DNA of 64,000 bases from Paracoccaceae bacterium (GTDB lineage Bacteria > Pseudomonadota > Alphaproteobacteria > Rhodobacterales > Rhodobacteraceae), in contig JASBSV010000044.1 in assembly GCA_030148745.1 (NCBI GenBank), forward strand, positions 1 to 64,000. The letters are read 5' to 3'. Positions within the stretch are counted from its first letter, which is position 1. Every line of letters starts with the position of its first letter. Positions 27,360 through 36,729 of this stretch are shown here, piece after piece. The notes beneath the pieces were generated by a model. That model ran no database searches. It worked only from the letters and a program-made list of their open reading frames with translations, and was not told where the DNA came from. Both the position numbers and the translations under genes were made by a program.

Positions 27360-28309
27360 TGCCTGCATCCATTTCGGGTGACGGCGCACGGGTCATCGCG
27401 CGCCAGTCGCTGCTTTTCATATTTCGCGAACGGACGGTGGCGCTTCTGGCCGGTCTTTTCGTGATCCTTGTTCTGATCTCGGCCTATCTGGGATGGTCTG
27501 CCACCAGCACGGTGAACGCGATCTATGCCGATGCGGTCGTTTACCTCAAAGGGGTGGGCCAGCCGGTGCCGCCAAATCCGGTCAACGACATCTCGCCCCT
27601 GTCGCTGATGCGCAATATGTCGATCTACGTCAGTCTTATCGGCGCGCTATCGGCCATCGTGATCGGTTATCAGCTGATCGCGGCGGACCGCAAATCGGGG
27701 GTTGTGCCGCTGCTTGGCTCGCGGCCATTCGAACGCGCGACCTATGCGCATGGCAAGATCCGCGCGCTGGTGATGGCCGTTGCCGGCCTGATGCTGGTGG
27801 CTGCGGTCATCGCGGTGGCGACCTTTATCATTCTGCCAACCAACCCGCTGGGCGCGGTCGGCTGGATCAGCCTGTTCACTTTCTTTGGTCTGGCCTTCGT
27901 CTATATGCTGATGTTCGGCCTTCTGGCGATGGCCACCGCCGCCTGGGCGCGTTCGGAATCGGTGGGGCTTTTGCTGCCGGTGACCGTCTGGCTGACGGTA
28001 ACCTTCATCCTGCCTTCACTGACCTCGAACATTCACCCGACCGCCGCGATCAACCCGATTTCGGCGCTGGCGCCGCCACCTGACACTGGTTTCTTTCACT
28101 GGACCGGCTGGCTTTTCGGGCCGATCTCGATCGCCGAAAGCTTCAAATACCTGTCGGCCGGCCTTCTGGACTATCTGCCGGCCACGGCAATCAATCACTC
28201 GATGGTTCCCCCGCTGCCCGATCTTCTCTTGGCCCTTACAGGCTCGGCTGTGCTGGCGGTGCGGGCGCTGATGACCATGGATATGACCCGGGGAGATTAC
28301 AATGCTTAG
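27359..28309 (+). CDS. ABC transporter permease (NosY/ABC-2 like)
   Basis: ABC-2 type multi-TM protein; overlaps upstream ATPase gene. Confidence 0.82.
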   Translation: MPASISGDGARVIARQSLLFIFRERTVALLAGLFVILVLISAYLGWSATSTVNAIYADAVVYLKGVGQPVPPNPVNDISPLSLMRNMSIYVSLIGALSAIVIGYQLIAADRKSGVVPLLGSRPFERATYAHGKIRALVMAVAGLMLVAAVIAVATFIILPTNPLGAVGWISLFTFFGLAFVYMLMFGLLAMATAAWARSESVGLLLPVTVWLTVTFILPSLTSNIHPTAAINPISALAPPPDTGFFHWTGWLFGPISIAESFKYLSAGLLDYLPATAINHSMVPPLPDLLLALTGSAVLAVRALMTMDMTRGDYNA

Positions 28310-29285
28310 TACCACAACTCCGGTCGGCGCGATTGCGCGCAAGGATGTGACCGATGTTCTGCGTGATCGCTTCATCATCATAGTCATGGCCTTTCTTGCC
28401 GTGGCTGCCATGACCTCGCTGGTGACGGGGGCAATCGCCCTGGCCACCGACGTGGCAACCTATAACGACGCAAAGGCAACGCTGCTGGCGCTTGGAAAAT
28501 CGCTCGACAGTATTGCCGCGCCCGAATTTTACCCGCTGAAGCTTTTGCGGGGTGCGATCGAGCAGATCGAGATCATCGGCGCCGTCTTGGGCATTCTGGC
28601 TGGTTTCCGCGCTGCAGTAAGCGAGCGGGGGCGCCAGACGCTGGCCCTGATCATGACGCGCCCGATACGGCAATGGCAGTTTCTGGCAGGCAAATTCGTG
28701 GCCGGTGCGGTTGTTCTTTCGGTCGGGCTTCTTGCAGTGTTCGGGCTGGCGGCCATCCTGCTTGATTTCGTCTCGGGCGTGGGCCTTGGGGCCTCGGATC
28801 TTCTGCGCATGGCGATTGTCTGGGTTGCGGCCTCGCTCTATGTGATTGCCTTTTTTGCCTTTACCTTTGTTGCCACGCTGTGGATGCGCCGCCCGGCCAA
28901 CGCCCTTCTGGTCAGTTTCGCCGTCTGGCTTCTGCTGGTGCTTATCGCGCCCCAGATCGGCGATACGCTGGACCCTGACAATCAGGTTGCGGGCGGTGTG
29001 TTCAAGCAGCTTCACGTCCCCAAGGCAGAGCAGCAGCGCATAGCGTCCGGCTATGCCACCTTCGAGACGATCCGAAACGGTATCGAGGTTTCTTCGATCA
29101 CCAAACACTTCGAACGTTTCAGCTTTGCGGTGCTGGGCATCAAGGACACCTACACCGGCAAGCCGCTCGGCCCGATCCTGGTCGAGAAACGCGGCGATTT
29201 TCTCTGGATCTTTTTCACCACGCTGGGGCTGACCGGGGTCATGTTTACCCGCCGCCTCAAATCCAACCGTCTGACCAAGGAGTAA
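28302..29285 (+). CDS. ABC transporter permease (NosY/ABC-2 like), second subunit
   Basis: GFRAAVSERGRQTLALIMTRPIRQWQFLAGKFVAGAVVL, ABC-2 permease pattern; overlaps upstream gene. Confidence 0.82.
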   Translation: MLSTTTPVGAIARKDVTDVLRDRFIIIVMAFLAVAAMTSLVTGAIALATDVATYNDAKATLLALGKSLDSIAAPEFYPLKLLRGAIEQIEIIGAVLGILAGFRAAVSERGRQTLALIMTRPIRQWQFLAGKFVAGAVVLSVGLLAVFGLAAILLDFVSGVGLGASDLLRMAIVWVAASLYVIAFFAFTFVATLWMRRPANALLVSFAVWLLLVLIAPQIGDTLDPDNQVAGGVFKQLHVPKAEQQRIASGYATFETIRNGIEVSSITKHFERFSFAVLGIKDTYTGKPLGPILVEKRGDFLWIFFTTLGLTGVMFTRRLKSNRLTKE

Positions 29286-29291
29286 GACCAA

Positions 29292-29921
29292 ATGAAACTG
29301 ATGACGAAAACCTCTCTTGTGGCAATGATCGCTGCGCTGGGCATCACCATGGCGGCCCCCGTCATGGCCGCAGGCAAGGATACCGATGGCGATGGCGTGC
29401 CTGACGCGGCCGAGCCGTTGATCCACACCGATCCGCAGAACGCCGATACCGATGGCGACGGGATGAACGACCTGAAGGACGACAACCCGGTCTTTGCCGC
29501 CGACCCGATCAAGGCAGATGGCGCCGCGACCCCTTTCACCATCAAAGAGGCGCTGGTTGAAAACAACTATGACTATGTGGCGCGCAAGGATGCCACCGAC
29601 CACCTGGAAGTGCAGGTCGCAAACCCCACGGGCAAGGATCTGACCAATTTCTCGATCTATTACACGATCAAGGATAAGGACACCGGCACGACCGAGGCCT
29701 ATTTCGCCAAACTTCCGGGCTTTACCGTGCCTGCGGGGGGCGATGCGCGCATCCATTTCGACGACAGTGGCGCGCCGGGCCATTTCCGGGCCAACCCCAA
29801 TTCGATCTATGCAACGACCAAATCGGCCAAGCTGTTCACGATCGAGCTGAAGGCGGATGGTTTCAAACCGCTCACGGTTGAGATCAACAAGGATGCCGGC
29901 GGCGCCGAGGCGGCTGACTGA
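29292..29921 (+). CDS. Secreted calcium-binding-like (DxDxDG / thrombospondin type 3-like) protein
   Basis: Signal peptide; KDTDGDGVPDAAEPLIHTDPQNADTDGDGMNDLKDDNP. Confidence 0.75.
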   Translation: MKLMTKTSLVAMIAALGITMAAPVMAAGKDTDGDGVPDAAEPLIHTDPQNADTDGDGMNDLKDDNPVFAADPIKADGAATPFTIKEALVENNYDYVARKDATDHLEVQVANPTGKDLTNFSIYYTIKDKDTGTTEAYFAKLPGFTVPAGGDARIHFDDSGAPGHFRANPNSIYATTKSAKLFTIELKADGFKPLTVEINKDAGGAEAAD

Positions 29922-30025
29922 TTGGAACCTTCGTGACAGGCAGGCACCGCTGCCCGAAAGGGTGGCAGGTGCCTGCAGCGACCTCGCGACAGCGAAAAAA
30001 CGAAGTTAGAACAGGAGGCTTCGGT

Positions 30026-30853
30026 ATGAGTGACACTCGAAATTTCGTATACGGGAGCAATGCGTCCTATATGGTCCATCCGGTCACGGGCGATAAAATT
30101 TACAACCGGGTTCCCCAGGTCATGTGAGATTTCTGGCTGGTCAAGCTTTTGGCGGTGACGGTCGGTGAAACGGCGGCCGATTTTCTGAACGCCAATCTGG
30201 GGCCGGGCCTTATCAACACGACCTACATCATGGGCACTCTGCTGATCGGCATGCTCATGCTGCAGTTTGCGCAAAAGAAATATGTGCCCTGGATCTACTG
30301 GGTCACCGTGGTTCTGGTCAGTGTCGTGGGCACGTTGATCACAGACTATCTGATTGATCAGGCCGGCTGGGCCTTCACCTCGACGACGCTGTTGTTCTCA
30401 ACCGCGCTGGCGGCGACCTTCGCGCTTTGGTACGCGGTGGAAAAAACCCTGTCGATCCACTCGATCTATACCTTCCGGCGTGAGGCGTTCTACTGGCTGG
30501 CGATCCTCTTTACCTTCGCTCTGGGTACGTCGGCCGGGGATCAGGCGGCAGAGGCTCTGGGGCTGGGTTATTTCTATTCGGGCGTGATGTATGCGGCGAT
30601 CATCGGTGTTATCACCGCGCTGTTTTATGCCGGTAAGATGAACGGCATTCTGGCCTTCTGGCTGGCCTATATCATCACCCGTTTGATGGGCGCCTCGTTC
30701 GGCGATCTGCTGTTGCAGCCCAAGGATGTGGGCGGTCTGGCCTTTGGTGCGGCAATGACCAGCGTGCTTTTTCTGGCCGCGATTTGCGCCACGATCATCT
30801 ATATGACGCTCACCAAGGACGGGCTTGAAAAAGTCCCGCAGGACGAACGTTAA
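30026..30853 (+). pseudogene. COG4705-like membrane protein gene split by an in-frame UGA (30125-30127)
   Basis: Strong RBS aggagg, ATG 30026: MSDTRNFVYGSNASYMVHPVTGDKIYNRVPQVM then TGA, continuing in the same frame DFWLVKLLAVTVGETAADFLNANLGPGL... to 30853. Confidence 0.7.
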
Positions 30854-30883
30854 ACCCCGCATTTCCAAGTAAGCCACTCACGG

Positions 30884-30912
30884 CCGCCGTCGGGAAACCG
30901 GCGGCGGTTTTT
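30884..30912 (+). terminator. Rho-independent terminator
   Basis: CCGCCGTCGG-GAAA-CCGGCGGCGG followed by TTTTT. Confidence 0.9.
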
Positions 30913-31064
30913 CGTTGCACGCCGATCACCCTTGCCGGTGGGCGCGGGCCGGGCAATTCACGAATTTTTTTGAGAAAAATCCGCAGTTTTTGATCTGGCT
31001 CAAGGCAGCGAGGGGCAAGAAATATTAAGTTGATATCAATCGTTAATAGTTGATGGAGGTTGAC

Positions 31065-31547
31065 ATGAACGGCACCAGAAGAATGATCGTAGCAGCGCTT
31101 GCCCTTTCCCCGGTGCTGGCGGCTTTGCCGGCGTCGGCGGATGCGGTAATCTCGGCTTCGCTTTGGGACAAACCGGGTATGGATATGGCCACCGGATTGG
31201 GCCATGGCATGGGCGGTGATATGTCCAAGGCGAATATGGGCATCACGCTGAGCAAATCGGAAGTTGCCGCAGGCTCGGTGACGCTGAACGCGACCAATGA
31301 CAGCAAGGACATGATCCACGAAATGGTCGTCGCGCCGCTGACCTCACCGGATGAGGTGCTGGCCTATAAGGCCGATCTGGACAAGGTCGATGAGGACGCC
31401 GCGGTGCACCTTGGCGAAGTCGCCGAGCTGGAGCCGGGACAGAAAGGCGCGCTGACGATCAACCTCAAGCCCGGACAGTATATCCTCTATTGCAATATTC
31501 CGGGTCACTACATGGCCGGCATGTGGACGGTGCTGACCGTCAAATAG
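31065..31547 (+). CDS. Secreted cupredoxin (plastocyanin-like)
   Basis: Signal peptide; type 1 Cu ligands in MIHEMVV and YCNIPGHYMAGMWTVLTV. Confidence 0.88.
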   Translation: MNGTRRMIVAALALSPVLAALPASADAVISASLWDKPGMDMATGLGHGMGGDMSKANMGITLSKSEVAAGSVTLNATNDSKDMIHEMVVAPLTSPDEVLAYKADLDKVDEDAAVHLGEVAELEPGQKGALTINLKPGQYILYCNIPGHYMAGMWTVLTVK

Positions 31548-31584
31548 CGGGGCAGGCGCCTTAAAGATGCCTTAACCAGAAGGT

Positions 31585-31618
31585 CAGGCGGCCGGGCAAT
31601 TCAACGCCCGGCCGCCTG
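31585..31618. terminator. Bidirectional terminator between convergent genes
   Basis: CAGGCGGCCGGGC-aattcaac-GCCCGGCCGCCTG, 13-bp perfect stem between two stop codons. Confidence 0.8.
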
Positions 31619-31621
31619 CTG

Positions 31622-33724
31622 TCATTTCAGTTGCAGGATTGCGGCCTTGCCGTCGGTGTACCAGGACCCGCCGGATCCCGTTTCGCCCTGACGCGGCGCG
31701 GTGATCTGGATCCGGCTGACCTTGGTGATCTGGCCGGCGGCCTGCAGGTCGCTGATCAGCCGGTCACGCTCGGCATCGATTTTGGGCGCGATACGCTGCG
31801 GCGCGGCCCAGTCCAGCCCGTTATCGAAACTGGCCGCGCCGACGAAAATGCGCAGGCCCGCTGCGGTAACAAAACGGGTCTTCCAAAGCCGCAGATGATG
31901 GCGGCGGTTCGAGGTCTTGTCGGCGGCGGGGCGCTGAAACCCAAGATCGTTCGGCCGGCTGGCCCAGAAATAAGGGGTGATGGGCGCATCCGCGTCGCTT
32001 TGACTGGTCAGGTTCGACCAGGCCGCGCGCGCCAGCGCGACAAAACCCGGCTGCTTGGCCTCGGCCCAGCCCGCCTTGGCCAGTGCCGTCGTTACAGCAG
32101 CCCGGTCGGGGGCCAGAAGGATGGTATTGATCGGTTCCAGCGGGGTGCCGATGATGGATTCGGTATTCACCGGCAATTGCCCCGAGGCAAAGAGCGCCGG
32201 AATATCCGCTGACATCTGGGTCACGGGCGCCGGCGGGGGGCTGTTGCGGCTTTTGTCATAGCTGGCTACCAGCCAGCCGGCGATCAGCACAAGCAGGATG
32301 GAACCCGCCGCGCCGATCCGCCTGAGCCTTTTGTCTGGCGCAGCGCCGGCGCCGCTGGCGGCTTGCACATGGGTTTCGCGCCACCATTCGGCCAGCGCGA
32401 TGCCGATCAGCAGCCAAAGCGCCCCGACCAGCCAGCCGTTCATCACATCGCTCAGGTAATGTTCGATCAGATAAAGCCGGCTGAGCCCGATCAGAAAGGC
32501 CATCGTGGCGGCCAGTATCGCCGCCGAAAGCGGCCCCAGAACCCGCAGCCGCCATGCCAGATAGAACAGCATCCCGTAAAAGGCGACCGAAACGCCGGCG
32601 TGCCCCGAGGGGAAACTGCCCGAGGTTTCGACGAAAAACCCCAGCTCCGGGCGCGGGCGGTGAAAGATGATCTTAAGGATCGTTACGGTGATGACATCGC
32701 CAATCAGCGCCGCGCCCAGTCCGATCGCAAGATCCCGTCGCCTGAGCACCCAGAGCCAGCCAAGCGCGGCAAGGAAAAGCGCCGTGACCACGCGCCAGTC
32801 GCCCAGCGCGGTGATATGCGAGAACACCTGTAAAAGAACCGGATTCCAGAAGGCGTGAATAAGATTGGCAAGCCGCACATCGGCCTGAACGATCGGCTCG
32901 GCCATCAGGAAATCGAAGACCGTGCCCAGCCAGATCATGAAGATGTAAATCAGGGCCAGCGTCAGAAGCGTGGCGCTGAGCCCGCCGAAACGGGTGGTGT
33001 CGAACCGCCCGCCGATAAATCGCGCCAGTCGTGGGTTGCGCCCGGCCCATGCCATAACATCGGGGTTGTCGCCGATCGCGCGGATGATCGAGCGGCCGAC
33101 CGACAGCACGAAAGGCAGCCGCCGTTCGATGCGGATCACCAGCCACCAAAGCACCGCCACCACCAGCGTCACCGCCCCGGCAAACAGGAAAATACGGGTC
33201 GCCAGCGGCCCCAGTTTGGTGATCAGATCACCCAGAAAGTAGCCAAAGGCCACATGGCCCAGCGCATAGGGAAAGCCGCTGATGATGTTCCAGATGACGA
33301 ATTTGCGCCGCTCGATCCCCGAAACCGATGCGGCAAAGGGCACGAAACCCGCTACCGGCCCCAGAAACCGCCCGATCACCAGCGCCATACCGCCATGGCG
33401 GCGAAACAGACGTTCGGCCTTTTGGTACCCGGCCGAGTCTTCGGGCCGCCAGCGGCTTTGCAGGCCCTTGCGCGCAAGAACGCCGGTCCAATAGCTGATT
33501 TCGCCGCCAAGGATCGAGCCGATGGCGGCGAACCATACCAGATCGAAAAAATCCAGCGCGCCCTGCTGCACCAGAACCCCGCCGGCATCCACCACCAGCG
33601 TGCCGGGAACGAAAATGCCGGTTACGAAAAACGCCTCGAGCGTAGAGGCCAGCCCGATGATCCAATAGGACCAGAGGCCGAGCGCCTGTAGCGATGGCAG
33701 TATCTGGTCGAGGCTGTAGGACAT
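31622..33724 (-). CDS. DedA-like / PAP2 phosphatase / LssY C-terminal-like fusion protein
   Basis: N-term DedA (FFVTGIFVPGTLVVDAGGVLV...RFLGPVAGFVPFAAS), middle PAP2 (KIIFHRPRPE...SGSFPSGHA...SRLYLIEHYLSDV), LssY-like C-term. Confidence 0.88.
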   Translation of the reverse strand: MSYSLDQILPSLQALGLWSYWIIGLASTLEAFFVTGIFVPGTLVVDAGGVLVQQGALDFFDLVWFAAIGSILGGEISYWTGVLARKGLQSRWRPEDSAGYQKAERLFRRHGGMALVIGRFLGPVAGFVPFAASVSGIERRKFVIWNIISGFPYALGHVAFGYFLGDLITKLGPLATRIFLFAGAVTLVVAVLWWLVIRIERRLPFVLSVGRSIIRAIGDNPDVMAWAGRNPRLARFIGGRFDTTRFGGLSATLLTLALIYIFMIWLGTVFDFLMAEPIVQADVRLANLIHAFWNPVLLQVFSHITALGDWRVVTALFLAALGWLWVLRRRDLAIGLGAALIGDVITVTILKIIFHRPRPELGFFVETSGSFPSGHAGVSVAFYGMLFYLAWRLRVLGPLSAAILAATMAFLIGLSRLYLIEHYLSDVMNGWLVGALWLLIGIALAEWWRETHVQAASGAGAAPDKRLRRIGAAGSILLVLIAGWLVASYDKSRNSPPPAPVTQMSADIPALFASGQLPVNTESIIGTPLEPINTILLAPDRAAVTTALAKAGWAEAKQPGFVALARAAWSNLTSQSDADAPITPYFWASRPNDLGFQRPAADKTSNRRHHLRLWKTRFVTAAGLRIFVGAASFDNGLDWAAPQRIAPKIDAERDRLISDLQAAGQITKVSRIQITAPRQGETGSGGSWYTDGKAAILQLK

Positions 33725-33734
33725 TTCCTGTCTC

Positions 33735-36350
33735 CTATTTCGGCGTGGCGCTGGCCGGCCCGCCGGCGATCAGAAGGGCGACATCCTTCATCGCGACAAG
33801 CGGGGAAACCCCATCGGGAACCGCGATATAGCGCGCCTGCCACCGGGGGCGGAACTGATCCTTGAAGGCGCGCAGCCCCTTAAAGTCGTGAAACGCCCCG
33901 CCATGGCGGAAAATAAGCGCGCCGAACCGGTTCCACAGCCGCGCGCCGCGCCGCGTTTCGGTTCCCACCAGCGGCGCAAGGCCAAGGCTGAAGCGGCGGG
34001 CGCCGGCGGTTTTGTAATGGGCGATCAGCTCGACCATGATAAACTCGATCATCCCCTCGGCCTGATCGGGCAGATAGCGAAGCAGATCGACCGCAACATT
34101 ATCACCCTGCGCCGGTCGCAGGATATTGGCAAAGGCCACGATACGCCCTTCTTTCTCGACCACCGCAAGCGGGAAATGCGACAGGTATTCGGCGTCCATC
34201 TGGCCGACGGCAAAGCCTTTTTCGCGCCCCGATGCGCCGGCAAGCCAGCTATCTGAAACCTCGCGCAATTGCCCGATCAGCGCATCATCATGCGGCGGGG
34301 TCATCATGCGCAGGCTCAACCCGCTACCGGCGGCGCGCGCATGGGTCTGCCGGATGTCGCTCAGATCATCGTTACCCAGATCGAAACCGGCCAGATCGAC
34401 CACTGCTTCCTCGCCGATTTTCTGAAGCGAAAATCCCATTTCGACCCAAAGCGGCAGATAGTTTTCGCCGACATCGTAAAAGATCGGGTGATAGGCATGC
34501 TCATAGGCATCTTCGAAAAACGCCCATGCCATGGCCGGCACCGAGGCTTGGTTGCCGACCGGATCGCCATAAGCGATCCAGCTTTTTCCGCGCGCGCCAT
34601 ACATGATAAAGGCGTCTTCTTCGTCGCCAAAAAAGAGGGCCTTGTCACCGCTCAGCGCAAGGCAGGCCTGGGGGTTGTCCTGATCGCCGATGATGCGGGC
34701 GGCTTTTTCAAGCGCGTCGGCATCGGGCGCGCGGGTGCGGGCGCGGCTAGGCTGGGTGGCCAGAAAGACCGTGGTGAAAAGCAAAAGGGCCGAGGCGACA
34801 AGCCCCGCCCTGAGCGACCGGGGGGTATTTGCCGCGCCGGAAAATTCGGTCCAGAGGCTGTTGGTATAGGGGGTTGCCTGATGCATGAAAAAGAAAAATG
34901 CCCCGGCGCCAAGGATGATCCCCGAGACAAGGATGATCCAGGCCGGGCTGAACACCCCGCGCGTCAGCTTGCCCGAACGATAGAACTCGCGCCGGAAGGG
35001 CCACAGGATGACAGCGGCGGCGATCAGCAGGGCCGCGCTTTCGAAATCCAGCCCGTTCAGAAGCGAGGCCAGTGCCCCGGTCACAAGCGCCGCCAGCGTC
35101 AGCCAGAAACCGCCGGAAATACGCCGCGCCAACCCGCGCGACAGGATCACCAAAAGCACCCCAAGCGCCGCCGAAAGGATCGCCCCGCCTTCCAGAAGGA
35201 CAGTCGCCAGAAGGTCGTTTGGGTCGATCTCTTCAGGCCGAACCGATGGCATGAGCGCCATCAGGATCAGATAGATCCCAAGGCCAAAGGCGGTCAGCCC
35301 CGTCAGGGCCGGCGCGCTTGAGGCGACCGAGCGCAGCATCGGCTGCATCGGTTCGGGCACCTCGCCAAAAAGGCGCGTGATCGCGCCGCCGGCCAGCCGC
35401 GCCTCGTTCAGGGCGACAAAGGCGAAGGCCAGTGCAAAAGGCACCAGATAATAGATCACTCGATAGAGAAGCAGCGCCGCCGCCACCTGATCCAGCGGCA
35501 CATCCGCCGGCATGGCGGCGATCACCACCGCCTCGAACACCCCGACGCCGCCGGGCACATGGCTTAGCACACCGGCCATGGCGGCGGTGGCAAAGAGCGC
35601 CAGAAAGGTGATGAAATCGGGCGCGCCGGGCGGCAAGAGCACATAAAGCGTCAGCGCGGCCATGGCCGTATCGACAAGGGTAAAGCCCAGCTGGCCGTAA
35701 AGTGTGCCCGGGCTGGGGGCGGAAACTTCGAACCGGCGCCAGCGCAGGGTTTTGCCCGAAACCGACAGCCAGGTCAAAAGCCCGGTCAGGCCCAATGCCC
35801 CGCCAAGCGCCCATGGGCGCAGCGTCTGGGGTGAAAAGGGGATCACCCCTTCGAGCGCATAGGGGTGCAGCGCCAGCGCGAAAAGCCCGATGACGGTGAT
35901 GCCAAAGCCAAAGGCAAGCGCAACGAAGGTCGACACGCTTGCCACCTCAAAGGCGCTTAGCCCGAAAGCGGAATAGATCCGATAGCGCACCGCGCCGCCC
36001 GACACCACGCTGACCCCGATGGTGTTGCCAAAGCTGTAGCCCAGAAAGCCGCCCACCGCGACGATGCGGAACGGAACCTTTTTGCCCAGATAGCGCAGCG
36101 CCGACCAGTCATATCCGATCAGCGCGACATAGCCCAGAAAGGTGGCGCCGAAAGCGGTGATGAGCGCGCTGAACGGCGTGGCGCGGATCTGGGCGATGAC
36201 ATCGGCGGCGTGAACCGGCTTGAGCAGACGATAGAGCGCAAAAACCCCAAGGCCGAAAAGCGCCAGACCCAGAAGCACGGGCAGGGCGTGGCGCAGGCCC
36301 GAGGCGGCGGCGCTCTTTTTCTTGGGCGGGCTGGTGGATACTGCTGTCAT
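33735..36350 (-). CDS. mprF: Bifunctional lysylphosphatidylglycerol flippase/synthetase MprF-like
   Basis: N-terminal flippase-type TM domain plus C-terminal DUF2156/GNAT-like domain (GARGKSWIAYGDPVG...DLLRYLPDQAEGMIEFIMVELIAHYK). Confidence 0.9.
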   Translation of the reverse strand: MTAVSTSPPKKKSAAASGLRHALPVLLGLALFGLGVFALYRLLKPVHAADVIAQIRATPFSALITAFGATFLGYVALIGYDWSALRYLGKKVPFRIVAVGGFLGYSFGNTIGVSVVSGGAVRYRIYSAFGLSAFEVASVSTFVALAFGFGITVIGLFALALHPYALEGVIPFSPQTLRPWALGGALGLTGLLTWLSVSGKTLRWRRFEVSAPSPGTLYGQLGFTLVDTAMAALTLYVLLPPGAPDFITFLALFATAAMAGVLSHVPGGVGVFEAVVIAAMPADVPLDQVAAALLLYRVIYYLVPFALAFAFVALNEARLAGGAITRLFGEVPEPMQPMLRSVASSAPALTGLTAFGLGIYLILMALMPSVRPEEIDPNDLLATVLLEGGAILSAALGVLLVILSRGLARRISGGFWLTLAALVTGALASLLNGLDFESAALLIAAAVILWPFRREFYRSGKLTRGVFSPAWIILVSGIILGAGAFFFFMHQATPYTNSLWTEFSGAANTPRSLRAGLVASALLLFTTVFLATQPSRARTRAPDADALEKAARIIGDQDNPQACLALSGDKALFFGDEEDAFIMYGARGKSWIAYGDPVGNQASVPAMAWAFFEDAYEHAYHPIFYDVGENYLPLWVEMGFSLQKIGEEAVVDLAGFDLGNDDLSDIRQTHARAAGSGLSLRMMTPPHDDALIGQLREVSDSWLAGASGREKGFAVGQMDAEYLSHFPLAVVEKEGRIVAFANILRPAQGDNVAVDLLRYLPDQAEGMIEFIMVELIAHYKTAGARRFSLGLAPLVGTETRRGARLWNRFGALIFRHGGAFHDFKGLRAFKDQFRPRWQARYIAVPDGVSPLVAMKDVALLIAGGPASATPK

Positions 36351-36381
36351 CGTAACTCAACTTACTCTTGGCGCGGCGGCG

Positions 36382-36397
36382 TTTTCCGGCCGGAAAA
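36382..36397. promoter_or_regulatory. 16-bp perfect palindrome TTTTCCGGCCGGAAAA upstream of mprF
   Basis: Exact palindrome 32 bp upstream of the mprF start. Confidence 0.5.
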
Positions 36398-36405
36398 ACA
36401 ATCAG

Positions 36406-36439
36406 ATGGCCGGGCGGTTTGATCGGGCCGCCCGGCCAT
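36406..36439. terminator. Stem-loop, probable terminator
   Basis: ATGGCCGGGCGG-tttgatcggg-CCGCCCGGCCAT, 12-bp perfect arms. Confidence 0.6.
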
Positions 36440-36510
36440 TTCGTTCCTACAATGAAGCAGAGCCGCCCGCCAACCCTTTCGGGCGATTGCGCAGCGTCAG
36501 GATAGCGCGG

Positions 36511-36729
36511 CTAGCGGCCGCGCCGGGCTCGTGTCTCGCGCATGACCGCCTCGGCAAGAACCGCGATGCAAAGCACGATCAGAAGCAGACCGGCAAGGCC
36601 CGGGCCGACCACAGCCGCCGCCAGAAGCGCGGCCACCAGCGCCACGCCGATCAGGATCGTCAGCGTCAGGCGCATATCGGCCACGAACATCTTGAAAAGT
36701 TCCTTGAAAACATCGCCGAGGATATTCAT
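36511..36729 (-). CDS. Small two-TM protein
   Basis: 72 aa MNILGDVFKELFKMFVADMRLTLTILIGVALVAALLAAAVVGPGLAGLLLIV; overlaps upstream gene by 4 nt. Confidence 0.65.
   Translation of the reverse strand: MNILGDVFKELFKMFVADMRLTLTILIGVALVAALLAAAVVGPGLAGLLLIVLCIAVLAEAVMRETRARRGR

Noticed and set aside
28236-29783. 515-aa minus-strand ORF
   Set aside because: Antisense to ABC permease and secreted DxDxDG protein genes.
30149-30853. Taking the ORF-track start (TTG 30149) as the natural start of the COG4705-like gene
   Set aside because: No good RBS there, and the same frame upstream contains the expected family N-terminus behind a strong RBS, so I treat it as UGA-interrupted.
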